The notes: a model not told the origin generated them from the letters alone. A stretch of DNA of 64,000 bases from Parafrankia discariae (GCF_000373365.1 NZ_KB891203.1:1-64000); one strand, 5' to 3'. Positions 6,834-14,321 are shown, counted from the first letter of the stretch. Numbers and translations are program-made.

Positions 6834-7246
6834 CGCGCCTCCTCGGCGTAGGAGCCCTCAGCGGTGAGCAGGACCCGGCGTGTGCCGTGGATCAGGACCG
6901 ACACCCGGGCAGGGTCGGCGGCGCGACGAACGAGCATCCCGGCGTCGCGGGCCGCGACCGGGTGGCCGTGCACGTCGCCGTGGCACCCGTCGGCGCCGCG
7001 GCCGCACAGGACAAGGAGGTTCGTGGGCGAGTGCAGATCGGTCGCGCGGGAGCCGCCCATGCCCTTGGGACGGCGGTGGTGCAGGGAGTAGCGGGAGATG
7101 TCGAGGTCACCGGCGCACGACTCGCACCGGCCACCGGCCCGGGCGAGGACCAGGCGGCGCGTGTCGGCGGGAATCTCGTCGGTCGGGCGGGCGCTGGGCG
7201 CGGCCGTGACTGTGACGGGGAGCCACGGCGGACGCGAGCGGGCCAT
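6830..7246 (-). CDS. HNH endonuclease
   Basis: A 138-residue protein with a complete HNH fold: zinc ligands C41/C44 (R-C-E-S-C) and C81/C88 (L-C-G-R-G-A-D-G-C-H), the catalytic H56-H57 pair in S-L-H-H-R-R-P-K-G-M-G-G, N76 in S-P-T-N-L-L and H93. HNH proteins in phage genomes nick or cleave DNA in packaging, mobility or replication. Here it lies directly upstream of the replication-type gene and far from any packaging gene, so a role in replication or recombination is more likely. The start at ATG 7246 shares its A with the preceding TGA. Confidence 0.88.
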   Translation of the reverse strand: MARSRPPWLPVTVTAAPSARPTDEIPADTRRLVLARAGGRCESCAGDLDISRYSLHHRRPKGMGGSRATDLHSPTNLLVLCGRGADGCHGDVHGHPVAARDAGMLVRRAADPARVSVLIHGTRRVLLTAEGSYAEEAR

Positions 7247-7458
7247 CAGGCGCCGACCGCGGGTGGACGCAGCGGCACCGTCGGCGGGTCGGCCGGGATG
7301 ACGGCCGCGGGCGGCGGTGCGGCCGGTGCCGGCCGCGGCGCGCGGACGCGACGGACCGCCATCCCGCCGGCGAACACCAGAGCGTGCGCCACGGCGTACG
7401 CGGCCGCGAACGCGGCGACGATCGCGGCCGCCACCGACCAGGTCTCCGACGGAGTCAT
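7246..7458 (-). CDS. small single-pass membrane protein
   Basis: A 70-residue protein. Residues about 8-32 (S-V-A-A-A-I-V-A-A-F-A-A-A-Y) form one membrane helix, followed by a basic stop-transfer patch (V-R-R-V-R) and a Pro/Ala-rich cytoplasmic tail. The ATG at 7458 lies in a GTGATG junction with the preceding gene's TGA. Function unknown; small membrane proteins of this type recur in actinophage early regions. Confidence 0.65.
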   Translation of the reverse strand: MTPSETWSVAAAIVAAFAAAYAVAHALVFAGGMAVRRVRAPRPAPAAPPPAAVIPADPPTVPLRPPAVGA

Positions 7459-7763
7459 CACCGTGCCGTCTCGACGTCGACGAACGGCAGGGTCGTGATC
7501 CGGTTACGGTCGTGACGCCCCCGGTCGAGCAGGTCCCGCAGCATGTCCGCGGGCAGCGCGCGGCCCTCCGGCTCGGCCTCCCGGATCTCGATCGTCGGCA
7601 CGATCAGGCCCTCGGTCGTGTGGGTCGTGAGCCGCACGGTGTCCAGGCGCACGATCGCGAGAACCGGCTCGTTCGCCCGCACAAATCGCTTGATCATCTC
7701 CAGGAGGCCGTTGGTCTCCTGCGTCGGCGGCAGCTTCGACGAGACGCGCAGAGGCACGCTCAT
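7458..7763 (-). CDS. hypothetical early-operon protein
   Basis: A 101-residue protein starting S-V-P-L-R-V-S-S-K-L-P-P-T-Q-E-T-N. The core is beta-rich (E-P-V-L-A-I-V-R-L-D-T-V-R-L-T-T-H-T), and the spacing suggests a small single-domain protein. No family recognised. The ATG at 7763 overlaps the stop of a 25-codon frame as ATGA; a longer frame running back to 8153 is low-complexity and is rejected. Confidence 0.65.
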   Translation of the reverse strand: MSVPLRVSSKLPPTQETNGLLEMIKRFVRANEPVLAIVRLDTVRLTTHTTEGLIVPTIEIREAEPEGRALPADMLRDLLDRGRHDRNRITTLPFVDVETAR

Positions 7764-7837
7764 CGCAGACGCCCAGCCGTCACGTGGTCGACGAGCACCG
7801 TCCGGCCGGCCGGGCCGGCCCCCTCCACTGCGATCAC
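7760..7837 (-). CDS. 25-residue micro-ORF coupled to the next gene
   Basis: GTG at 7837 is preceded by GAGAGGA and opens a 25-codon frame that ends in an ATGA overlap with gene 7458-7763. The peptide is hydrophobic and basic with no motif. It may be a true microprotein or a leader that couples translation into the next gene. Support is only the ribosome-binding site and the junction. Confidence 0.4.
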   Translation of the reverse strand: MIAVEGAGPAGRTVLVDHVTAGRLR

Positions 7838-7888
7838 AGGTGTCCTCTCGGGTGCTATGGGCCGGCCTCGGGCAGGCCGGCCGGTGTC

Positions 7889-8242
7889 TCAGTGCCGCGG
7901 CCGCCGCCAGCGCCCGGGATCGGCACAGGTGGCGAAATGGGTGTCCCAGCGGCCGCCCGGGACGTCGGCCGGCGGGTTGACCCGCGCGATCCGCGCGCCG
8001 CCGTCGCGGTAGATAGCGACGGCTCCGGCCCGCGTCGGCGTGGCGTTCAGGGGCAGCCACTTCGGGTCTTTCGGGTCCTCGGTCAACGCCCACAGCAGCG
8101 CGGCACCGTCCGCGGGACAGCGCTGCGGATGCGCCGCCAGACCCGTCCGCCACAGGAAGGCGCGCCGGTCCCGCAGCTGCCGGCGGATGTCCTCATCCAT
8201 CAGCAGCAGCTCGCGCAGCGGCAGCACGACGTCATCAGGCAT
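7889..8242 (-). CDS. hypothetical early-operon protein
   Basis: A 117-residue soluble protein with a helical N-terminus (L-P-L-R-E-L-L-L-M-D-E-D-I-R-R-Q-L-R-D-R), a single C-P-A-D-G segment and a His/Trp-rich C-terminus ending R-W-R-R-P-R-H. The start at ATG 8242 overlaps the preceding short frame by 8 bp. No family recognised. A 51-bp spacer with no obvious signal separates it from the 25-codon frame. Confidence 0.6.
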   Translation of the reverse strand: MPDDVVLPLRELLLMDEDIRRQLRDRRAFLWRTGLAAHPQRCPADGAALLWALTEDPKDPKWLPLNATPTRAGAVAIYRDGGARIARVNPPADVPGGRWDTHFATCADPGRWRRPRH

Positions 8243-8330
8243 CGGCGGCCGCCCCCGTGGGGATCCCGGGCCCGCCACGGTCGCGCCCGGCGGCCAGCCG
8301 CCCGCCCGTAGCGGGCCCGGGGGTTGTCAC
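8235..8330 (-). CDS. 31-residue micro-ORF between two early genes
   Basis: GTG at 8330 overlaps the stop of the upstream gene as GTGA and the frame ends at 8235-8237, overlapping the next start by 8 bp. The peptide is Gly/Pro/Ala-rich and has no motif. It fills an otherwise unusually large gap in the operon, but its composition is what chance would give in this G/C-rich DNA. Confidence 0.35.
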   Translation of the reverse strand: MTTPGPATGGRLAAGRDRGGPGIPTGAAADA

Positions 8331-8710
8331 GCTGCGGCCAGGCGCGGGTTGGTGATCCGCTCGTAGCACCACAGCGTCAGGTCCAAGCCGGGGACGGGCA
8401 CACGGAGGCTGACGAGCTGCCCCCAGGTGCCGGCGGCGAGCCGGACCGGTACGCCGATCTCGAGTTCGGCCGCGTCCCACACCGACCACAGCGACCGGAG
8501 CCGGACCGCGGCGGGCGGGAGCGTGCCCGCGGGCTCGACGTGCACGCTGATCGCGGCGGATGGGCTGACCGCGATCGTGCCCACGCCAAGGATGTGCCCG
8601 AGTTCGCACCAGTCCGCGGCCATCCGCAGCGCCTCGGCCTGGATAGCCAGGCTGCGGACGCTCTGCGCGATGACCGGGCCGTCCGTCCAGTGCGACCCGA
8701 GGCCGGTCAC
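8327..8710 (-). CDS. hypothetical early-operon protein
   Basis: A 127-residue protein with a helical first half (S-V-R-S-L-A-I-Q-A-E-A-L-R-M-A-A-D-W) and a beta-rich second half with several Trp residues and V-S-L-R-V-P-V-P-G-L-D-L-T-L-W-C-Y-E. The family is unknown. The GTG at 8710 overlaps the preceding stop as GTGA. Confidence 0.6.
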   Translation of the reverse strand: MTGLGSHWTDGPVIAQSVRSLAIQAEALRMAADWCELGHILGVGTIAVSPSAAISVHVEPAGTLPPAAVRLRSLWSVWDAAELEIGVPVRLAAGTWGQLVSLRVPVPGLDLTLWCYERITNPRLAAA

Positions 8711-9108
8711 CGGGCACCCCCGATCTTGAGCGCGACCGTGTCGTGATCGATGTCGATCTCGAACGGCGGCGGCTCCGGGACCAGGGCCAGCAGCACCGGG
8801 CCGACGGTCAGTGCCATGGCAACGATCCGCCTCGGCTCGGCGCCGGCCGCGCCGGCGGCCAGGACGAGGCGGGACCAGTGGTCCATCCGGTCCGGGGAGT
8901 CAGGCGTCAGCGCGGCGACGTGGGCGGCGAGCTGGTCCGGGTCCTGGATCGGGCTCAGGGCCAGGGCGAGCAGCGCCCGACGCCGGCCCTCTCGGTCCGC
9001 CTGGGCGGGGACCATCGGCGTCTGCCCGGAGGGTGCGTCGTGCGTCGAGGTGCCGGTGGGCCGCTCGGAGTCCGCGGCCGGCGTCATCCAGCTGGCGGGC
9101 GGGTTCAT
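8707..9108 (-). CDS. hypothetical early-operon protein
   Basis: A 133-residue protein whose N-terminal third is polar and Thr/Pro-rich and whose C-terminal two thirds are helical (R-R-R-A-L-L-A-L-A-L-S-P-I-Q-D-P-D-Q-L-A-A-H). The ATG at 9108 overlaps the previous stop as ATGA; upstream sequence in this frame is Arg/Pro-rich and non-coding in character. No motif assigns a function. Confidence 0.6.
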   Translation of the reverse strand: MNPPASWMTPAADSERPTGTSTHDAPSGQTPMVPAQADREGRRRALLALALSPIQDPDQLAAHVAALTPDSPDRMDHWSRLVLAAGAAGAEPRRIVAMALTVGPVLLALVPEPPPFEIDIDHDTVALKIGGAR

Positions 9109-9656
9109 GCGCTCGCCGCCTGGGTGGTCTGGAGGGTGCGGTCGCGTCCGGTGGGGGTGATCGCCCAGACGGGACGGTCGTGGAGGGTGCTCTGCACGAC
9201 CAGGCCGGCCGCGGCCTGGCAGGTCAGCCAGGCCAGGACGCGCCGGGTCTCGACCGCCAGCGTCCGGGCGATCGCGGCCGGCGAGATGACGTCCGCGTGC
9301 CGGCCGCTCGTCGCCCGTTCGGAAAGGTGCGCGGCGATCGCCGGCCACGTCTCGACGTCGGTGAGGTCACGCTCGCGCAGCGCCTGGGCGTGGGCCTGGC
9401 CGGCGGAGGTGACTCGCCAGTGGATGACTTTTCCGATGGAGCGGTGAGCCAGGAGACCGGCCGCGTACAGCTCGGCGAGCCGGCCCTCGAGGTCGGCGAC
9501 CGCGACGGCGTAGCGGGGGACGGAGAGGCGGCGGGCGACGCCGTGCACCGTCGGGCCCTGCCCGCGGTACGCGATCGCGGCCGAGGTGGCGTTCGTGATC
9601 GCGTCCCAGAGCTCCGCGTCGGATACGGAGGCCATCGGCCGCTTCGGCGTGCTCAT
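9105..9656 (-). CDS. winged-helix-type DNA-binding protein
   Basis: A 183-residue protein with two helix-turn-helix-like regions. Residues about 35-90 include T-V-H-G-V-A-R-R-L-S-V-P-R-Y-A-V-A and a wing-like W-R-V-T; residues about 120-170 include I-S-P-A-A-I-A-R-T-L-A-V-E-T-R-R-V-L-A followed by W-A-I-T-P-T-G-R. The second resembles the 'T-x-x-G' wing of MarR/PadR-like folds. It is coupled by ATGA to the BldD-like regulator directly upstream, so the pair may work together. Target unknown. Confidence 0.65.
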   Translation of the reverse strand: MSTPKRPMASVSDAELWDAITNATSAAIAYRGQGPTVHGVARRLSVPRYAVAVADLEGRLAELYAAGLLAHRSIGKVIHWRVTSAGQAHAQALRERDLTDVETWPAIAAHLSERATSGRHADVISPAAIARTLAVETRRVLAWLTCQAAAGLVVQSTLHDRPVWAITPTGRDRTLQTTQAASA

Positions 9657-10183
9657 CGCTTCCAGCCGATCGTGTTACCGAGCTCGATCTCGAGGTCGGC
9701 GAGCTTGGGGAGGTCGTGCAGGACACCCCACTGGCTCATCAGGTCCAGCGCGCCGCCGGGTGTGGTGCTGAGCGCCGCGGCGATGTGGACCATGTCGGAG
9801 ACGCGGACGGAGAGGATGAGGCCGTTCCAGTCCCCCCGGATCCGGCAGATGAGCGTGGCCCACCGGCGGAGCGGGTCCGCCTCGGGCGGGGCGGAGCGCA
9901 ACGCCACGAGATTGAGGACGATCCGCGGCCGGGGCGTCGTGAGCGTCTCGGCGCCCGCGAGGAACACGCTGACCGGGACACCGAAAAACTCGGCGATCTC
10001 CGCCAGACGCTCGACGGTGACCATCCGATCGCCACGCTCGTACGAGCCGATCACAACAGTCTTGATCTTGCCGGCGGACTTCTTCTCGACGTCGGCCAGG
10101 CTCAAGCCCTGCTGGGTGCGGACCATGCGGATCCGCTCGCCCACGAGCCGGGCATGGTCACGCCGCCGAAGGTCGGGGGTCAT
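9653..10183 (-). CDS. BldD-like transcription factor with c-di-GMP-binding signature
   Basis: A 176-residue protein matching the BldD layout. Residues 15-75 form the XRE-type HTH (R-I-R-M-V-R-T-Q-Q-G-L-S-L then V-V-I-G-S-Y-E-R-G-D-R). The C-terminal domain at 86-175 carries R116-G-D118, eight residues, then R127-V-S-D130, which is exactly the RxD-X8-RxxD motif by which BldD dimers bind tetrameric c-di-GMP. Chromosomal BldD represses sporulation genes; a copy inside an integrated element is notable. The ATG at 10183 overlaps the preceding stop as ATGA. A host bldD elsewhere is expected but not in view. Confidence 0.85.
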   Translation of the reverse strand: MTPDLRRRDHARLVGERIRMVRTQQGLSLADVEKKSAGKIKTVVIGSYERGDRMVTVERLAEIAEFFGVPVSVFLAGAETLTTPRPRIVLNLVALRSAPPEADPLRRWATLICRIRGDWNGLILSVRVSDMVHIAAALSTTPGGALDLMSQWGVLHDLPKLADLEIELGNTIGWKR

Positions 10184-10446
10184 CGGGCCACCGCCGGCAC
10201 CACGTCACGGGCCGGCACGAGCTGGACGAGCAGCGGGTCGACCGCCGCGGCCAGTTCCGCGAGCTCGTTGACGTCGGCGGCGTCCACGTCACGCAGCGCC
10301 TGCGCGAGCTGGGCCCACAGCGTGGCGCGGCCCGCCGTGTCCGGCGCGAGACGGCGCACTTCGGCCGTCACCACCGCGACCGGCAACCGGCTCGCCTGCG
10401 TCGCCAGCAACAGCAGATGCCGCCTTCGGGTGTCCTGTACCTTCAT
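10180..10446 (-). CDS. small helical protein of the early operon
   Basis: An 88-residue protein beginning K-V-Q-D-T-R-R-R-H-L-L-L-L, almost entirely helical and rich in Ala/Leu, with no recognised family. The ATG at 10446 has GAGAGGAACC about 5 nt upstream, the clearest start in this part of the operon, so it may be the first gene of a transcript that continues into the BldD-like gene. Confidence 0.65.
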   Translation of the reverse strand: MKVQDTRRRHLLLLATQASRLPVAVVTAEVRRLAPDTAGRATLWAQLAQALRDVDAADVNELAELAAAVDPLLVQLVPARDVVPAVAR

Positions 10447-10497
10447 GAACGGTTCCTCTCGGAGGTCGTCGAGGGCGTTTGCGAGGGGCCAACTCCG

Positions 10498-10546
10498 GTG
10501 ATCCCGTCCGGTCTGGCCCCCCGTGTGCAGGCCGGACGGGTGATCA
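10498..10546 (-). terminator. terminator-like hairpin after the 10544 gene
   Basis: CCGTCCGG (10504-10511) pairs with CCGGACGG (10532-10539) around a 20-nt loop, flanked by imperfect GTGATC repeats that extend the stem. It overlaps the stop codon of gene 10544-10840 and precedes gene 10180-10446, so it may separate immediate-early from later transcription. Confidence 0.4.
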
Positions 10547-10840
10547 CGGCGCCGTGGCCCTCCGCCGCGACACACGGGCCGCGGCCGAGGCCTTCCCCAG
10601 CGCCGCGAAGTGCGCCTTACGCAGATGCGCGGCGATCCGCGCGATCTCCTCCGCCGACGCACCCGGATGCAGCTCCATCGCCTTCCGGGTGAAGCTGCTC
10701 AGAAACGCGGACCGCGCCGGCGCGGAAATCGACTCGGCCGACGGCGCCTTCGCCGCACGCATGTGACCGGCACGCACCGCCCGGAGGTGGCGCTCGGCCG
10801 GCGTCTCCCCCATCTGCGGAGGCACCCGACCCGACGTCAC
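10544..10840 (-). CDS. hypothetical early protein behind the XRE repressor
   Basis: A 98-residue basic protein, helical throughout, with E-R-H-L-R-A-V-R-A-G-H-M-R-A-A near the start and a central S-A-F-L-S-S-F-T-R-K-A-M-E-L. The GTG at 10840 overlaps the XRE repressor's stop as GTGA. I do not recognise the family. Its place directly behind the repressor suggests an accessory DNA-binding or anti-repressor role. Confidence 0.6.
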   Translation of the reverse strand: MTSGRVPPQMGETPAERHLRAVRAGHMRAAKAPSAESISAPARSAFLSSFTRKAMELHPGASAEEIARIAAHLRKAHFAALGKASAAARVSRRRATAP

Positions 10841-11082
10841 GGCGTGTCCGAGCTGGTGGTGCCCGTGGGAGTGGCAGTCACCGGACCGATGTGCTCTTCG
10901 ATCGCGCGGAGGAATCGCGGCGAGATCGTGCGTACTCGTCCACGTTCGATCTTGGAGAGCCAACCCTGGTCGACACCGGCGCGCGTCGCCAGCTCGGTTT
11001 GGGTCAAGCGGCAGGAGACCCGCTTGGACCGGATCTCGTCGCCGCTCACCTCGATGGTCATCGTTCGCGACATGAGCGACAT
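10837..11082 (-). CDS. XRE-family repressor-like regulator
   Basis: An 81-residue single-domain helix-turn-helix protein. The HTH spans residues about 23-65 (C-R-L-T-Q-T-E-L-A-T-R-A-G-V-D-Q-G-W-L-S-K-I-E-R-G). Three Met codons (11082, 11073, 11061) compete as starts and none has a good ribosome-binding site, so a leaderless message is possible. It faces away from the XRE gene at 11210 across a 127-bp region with repeated CTCATG boxes, the typical layout of a lysis/lysogeny or excision switch. Confidence 0.8.
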   Translation of the reverse strand: MSLMSRTMTIEVSGDEIRSKRVSCRLTQTELATRAGVDQGWLSKIERGRVRTISPRFLRAIEEHIGPVTATPTGTTSSDTP

Positions 11083-11209
11083 GATGTGGACTCATGAAGT
11101 CTCATGTCAACTCAAGCGATGCTAAAGATCACACGACGGGGGACCGTCTGCGCGACACCACGCCAATGGGCCACCATGGGCTCCACTCGATATGAGTTCT
11201 CATGAGTGA
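11083..11209. promoter_or_regulatory. divergent control region with repeated CTCATG operators
   Basis: Between the two divergent XRE genes lie three near-tandem 10-bp units, ACTCATGAAG, TCTCATGTCA and ACTCAAGCGA (about 11090-11119), and near the other gene ATGAG-TT-CTCAT (11192-11203), an inverted pair of the same half-site. The CTCATG element thus occurs on both flanks, as expected for operators bound by one or both regulators. The A/T content is higher than in the surroundings. Confidence 0.6.
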
Positions 11210-11707
11210 ATGGGCGCGATGGATCTCACCGATGAGCAGGCAGCGCACCTTGGACGGGCCATCCGTGCCTACCGAACGAAGACGCTGCGTATCAGCCAAC
11301 TCGAGGCTGCGAAGCGTGCGCAGCTCAGCATCGCCACCATCGGCCGGATTGAACGAGGCGAGAGCCAGTCCGTCACCGACGACACGATCGCAGGCGTAGA
11401 GGAGGCGTTGGACTGGCAGGAAGGCTCCGCCGAGCTCGTCGCACTCGGCGGTGACCCGATCCCGAAAGATCATCCGCGAGCGGTGATCCAAGAGTTCCGA
11501 GACTCGACCGGAACGATCCGACACAGGGTCAGTGTGGATCACGAGACCGGTGAGCCCCTGCCAGTCGAGGCGCTGGCCGGGCAGATCGCTGCGTCAGGCA
11601 CCGAGGAGATACGGATACTGACGCGCCTACTCAGCATCGAGGCACCGCGGCGCGCGTATGTGATTGCGATCCTTGATCGCATTCTCGATCTTGTGGACAG
11701 TGTCTGA
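11210..11707 (+). CDS. XRE-family transcriptional regulator
   Basis: A 165-residue protein. Residues 15-65 form an XRE HTH (A-I-R-A-Y-R-T-K-T-L-R-I-S-Q-L-E-A-A-K then L-S-I-A-T-I-G-R-I-E-R-G-E-S). The remaining 100 residues are a charged helical domain that may dimerise or sense a signal. ATG at 11210 or at 11219 could start it; the ATGAG/CTCAT inverted repeat lies just upstream and overlaps where a promoter or leader should be. It is divergent from the small XRE gene and probably sets the element's on/off state. Confidence 0.8.
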   Translation: MGAMDLTDEQAAHLGRAIRAYRTKTLRISQLEAAKRAQLSIATIGRIERGESQSVTDDTIAGVEEALDWQEGSAELVALGGDPIPKDHPRAVIQEFRDSTGTIRHRVSVDHETGEPLPVEALAGQIAASGTEEIRILTRLLSIEAPRRAYVIAILDRILDLVDSV

Positions 11708-11835
11708 GCCCTGCCCTGGCGGGGCGCGCCCTCGCGGCGAGGCCAGATGTCGGGAAGCTCGCGCCTCGCGGTCACGCTCCGGCTATGGTCTGATGCGCTC
11801 ACGCAATGCATCCGAGCATGCAGGCCGGACGATCA

Positions 11836-11867
11836 GCTAGTACGTGATGATCAGTCACCTACATGTG
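11836..11867 (+). promoter_or_regulatory. 32-bp conserved box, copy 1 (upstream of the 11917 regulator)
   Basis: The box begins GCTAGTACGTGA, has a variable 4-bp centre (TGAT) and ends CAGTCACCTACATGTG. A second copy at 16384-16415 is identical in all 28 flanking positions and differs only in the centre. Copy 1 lies 50 bp upstream of the ATG at 11917 in the same orientation, so it is probably a promoter or operator. The gap 11708-11916 holds nothing else recognised. Confidence 0.65.
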
Positions 11868-11916
11868 AGAGCCCGGACTCACACGCCCTCGACATCACGC
11901 CCGGAGGACCACCGGG

Positions 11917-13320
11917 ATGGACGACGCCCCCTCACCCCTCGCCCAGCTCGGCGCGGAGTTATGCCGCCGCCGTACTGACGCGGGGCTCACCCAGGACGCA
12001 CTCGCCGCCGCCGCCGGCTTCCCGAAGGCACGTGCTGCTATCAGCAGATGCGAACGCGAGAAGGAACCACTGTCCGACAGGTTCGCCCAGTTGGTCGACG
12101 AGGCGCTCGGCGCCGGCGGAGAGATCATCAGACTTTGCCGCATGGTCGAAGCCGAAAAGCTGCGCCAGGCCGCCGACAAGCTGTCCCCTGCGGCGAGCCC
12201 TCCTGACCTCTCCGAGCGCCAGTCAACATCGACAATCACCGCGCTTGATCGACTAGACCAAAGCCCAGGGTTCCAGGCACTCTCAGAGGAGCGCTCCCCT
12301 GCGGCCGAGGAGGACACCACGGACCGGAGACAGCTCCTTCAGACCGGCGGCCTCGCAACCGGATTCATTTTCGCTACGGGCGCTTCAGCGTCCGCACTCT
12401 CCGAGCGACTCGCCCGAGCCGATCCCATCCCTAAGACACTCCGAGAGATCGGCGTCGACCTCCGCCGAATCGCCGAGACCTACAACACGACTCCCAGGCT
12501 CGCGCTGGTACCGCATCTCGAGGCCGGGTGGATCCGTGTACAGAAGCTGCTCGACACTCGGGTCTCCCCGGAGGTGCGTCGCCGGCTCACCGGACAGGCC
12601 GGCTGGTACTCGTACTACATCGCCACGCTCGCCTTCGACTTGGGCCAAGACTCGGTCGCTCATGCCCATCTCCCCATCGCCGAGCATCACGCCGAGGAGG
12701 CGGGAGACCGGCTACTGGCCGGATCGGTCGCCTCCATGGAATGGGCCTTGGCTCACTTTGGCGGCGATTACATCGGAGCGATGAACATCGCAGCATCGGC
12801 CCGGGTCGATGCCGACCCCTACATCCTCCCCACGCTCGCGGCGAACGAGGCGCAGTCCGCCGCGAAGGCGCGCCGACCGACCCAGGCTCGCTCTGCGCTC
12901 GAGGACATGTGGGATCACATCCTGGTGGATATCACCGTTCCAGGTCCGCTCACCCTCGACGAGCAGAACGCCCACGCTGCCAGCGCATCTGTGTATGCAG
13001 CGCTCGGCGATGGGGTGGCAGCCGAATCGCACGCACGCAGCTCACTTCGGCTACTCGCAGGAACCGGCCAGTTCGGAGAGATGGGAGGTACGTATAACGC
13101 GCTGGCCCGCTCATTCCTGCGCCGGAAGAATCCTGACCCTGAGCAGGCCGCCGACGCGGCACGAAGCGCGCTCGCCGCTATCGAGCATCGGCCCGTGCGG
13201 TGGGTGATTCGACCGGTGGATGATCTGTGGCAACGGATGAACGCAGGCTGGGGCACGCTTCCCGCTGTCGCCGAATTGGGCCACCAGCTCGCTCTACACC
13301 GCAGCGCCGCCCTCGGGTAG
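11917..13320 (+). CDS. large XRE regulator with C-terminal TPR-like domain
   Basis: A 467-residue protein. Residues 8-62 form an XRE HTH (G-L-T-Q-D-A-L-A-A-A-A-G-F). A polar linker follows, including a hydrophobic A-T-G-F-I-F-A-T-G-A-S-A-S near 145-160. From about 190 to the end it is repeated helical pairs resembling tetratricopeptide repeats (A-H-L-P-I-A-E-H-H-A-E-E-A-G-D and later). This architecture is common in actinomycete plasmid and phage regulators that sense peptides or proteins. The ATG follows CGGAGGACC. Codon use is less G/C-extreme than in the operon to its left, suggesting separate acquisition. Confidence 0.8.
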   Translation: MDDAPSPLAQLGAELCRRRTDAGLTQDALAAAAGFPKARAAISRCEREKEPLSDRFAQLVDEALGAGGEIIRLCRMVEAEKLRQAADKLSPAASPPDLSERQSTSTITALDRLDQSPGFQALSEERSPAAEEDTTDRRQLLQTGGLATGFIFATGASASALSERLARADPIPKTLREIGVDLRRIAETYNTTPRLALVPHLEAGWIRVQKLLDTRVSPEVRRRLTGQAGWYSYYIATLAFDLGQDSVAHAHLPIAEHHAEEAGDRLLAGSVASMEWALAHFGGDYIGAMNIAASARVDADPYILPTLAANEAQSAAKARRPTQARSALEDMWDHILVDITVPGPLTLDEQNAHAASASVYAALGDGVAAESHARSSLRLLAGTGQFGEMGGTYNALARSFLRRKNPDPEQAADAARSALAAIEHRPVRWVIRPVDDLWQRMNAGWGTLPAVAELGHQLALHRSAALG

Positions 13321-13340
13321 CGTGCCGGGCCGCCGACGGC

Positions 13341-13374
13341 CGAGGCCCCGCCGCGACGCTGCGGCAGGGCCTCG
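13341..13374. terminator. bidirectional terminator-like hairpin
   Basis: CGAGGCCCCGCCGC (13341-13354) and GCGGCAGGGCCTCG (13361-13374) form a 14-bp stem with one mismatch and a 6-nt loop. It lies between the convergent ends of the XRE/TPR gene (13320) and the phosphotransferase gene (13419), the right place for a shared terminator. No T-tract is present, as usual in such genomes. Confidence 0.7.
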
Positions 13375-13408
13375 GGGTGTGGGCGGGCCAGTGGAGGCCT
13401 CACGCCAG
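13352..13408. repeat. 57-bp repeat, copy 1 (3' flank of the phosphotransferase gene)
   Basis: Matches 14953-15009 at 54 of 57 positions in the same orientation; it begins CGCGACGCTGCGGC and ends AGGCCTCACGCCAG. Each copy starts about 11 bp beyond the stop codon of a minus-strand gene (13419 and 15021). The conserved spacing suggests a 3'-end RNA element or terminator rather than an insertion. Confidence 0.7.
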
Positions 13409-13418
13409 TGGGGAAGAT

Positions 13419-14309
13419 TTAGGCGGATGCAGACCGAAGGGTCGAGGGGGCCGCCGACTGCAGTACCCATGCGGCCACGCGCCGAGCTGCCCCGGCGCGC
13501 GACGCCCATCCGGCGCCCCCGACCGTCACCGCCCGGTAGCCCCAAAGGCCCGCCACGTACAGCGCGAACGCCGTCAGCGTGTCCCGGTCGAGCGTCCAGC
13601 AGGACAAGCCGTGGGCCCATGCCTCCGCGCTGTTCGGGTCGTGTCCGACCTCGACGAGCCGCAGCAGCAGGAAGGCCGCGTCCACCCACCCGGCGCCCGC
13701 CGCGGGCCAGCCCCAGTCCACGACCCGTGTCCCGGCCGGGCCGATCAGGAACTGGTCGCCATGCAGGTCGGCGTGGATCAGCCGGTCACCCTCGACGAGC
13801 ACCGGGACGCGCGCCGACCACCGCTCGGCCTCGGGCACGTCCCAACCCTCGACAGCCGCCGGGTTCACCTCGGCGAGCTGCTCCCACCAGGTGCAGCCCT
13901 CCCACCGAGCGCGCATGCTCCGCAGGCCCGGCGCGGCCAGCTGGCTGAGCTGGTCGACGGTGGCCGCGACCACGGGCAGGTCCGCCGAGCCGGGCGCGAG
14001 ACTCGCCGCCCGGCCGGGGGCGTACTCGAACCCGACGATCAGCCAGTCATCGGCGTCGATGGCGAACAGCGCCGCCGGTGCGATGCCGGCGGCGAGCTGC
14101 CCGGCGGTGATCTCGTTCCGGAGCCAGCGCATCTGCCGGCCGACTCCGTTCACGGCCTTCACGAACACCGGCCCGGCCTGGCCGTGCACCACGGCGGCGA
14201 GGTCGTTGTTCTCCCCACCGGGCACGTCGTGCGCGGCGGTGACGTGCCCGATGTGCCCCTCCACGGTTTGACGTACCAGGTCGGGGACCGTCGTCCACGT
14301 CACCGCCAT
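13419..14309 (-). CDS. aminoglycoside-phosphotransferase-like kinase
   Basis: A 296-residue APH-fold protein. The N-lobe has G-P-V-F-V-K-A-V with the ATP-binding Lys and R-N-E-I-T with the paired Glu. The catalytic loop is L-I-H-A-D-L-H-G-D-Q-F-L-I (about residues 178-190) and the metal Asp follows in V-V-D-W-G-W-P. Members phosphorylate antibiotics, choline-like small molecules or proteins; nothing here identifies the substrate. ATG 14309 follows AAGGGTG; a GTG one codon upstream is possible. The NUDIX gene lies 12 bp upstream, so the two probably form an operon. Confidence 0.8.
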   Translation of the reverse strand: MAVTWTTVPDLVRQTVEGHIGHVTAAHDVPGGENNDLAAVVHGQAGPVFVKAVNGVGRQMRWLRNEITAGQLAAGIAPAALFAIDADDWLIVGFEYAPGRAASLAPGSADLPVVAATVDQLSQLAAPGLRSMRARWEGCTWWEQLAEVNPAAVEGWDVPEAERWSARVPVLVEGDRLIHADLHGDQFLIGPAGTRVVDWGWPAAGAGWVDAAFLLLRLVEVGHDPNSAEAWAHGLSCWTLDRDTLTAFALYVAGLWGYRAVTVGGAGWASRAGAARRVAAWVLQSAAPSTLRSASA

Positions 14310-14321
14310 CACACCCTTGTC

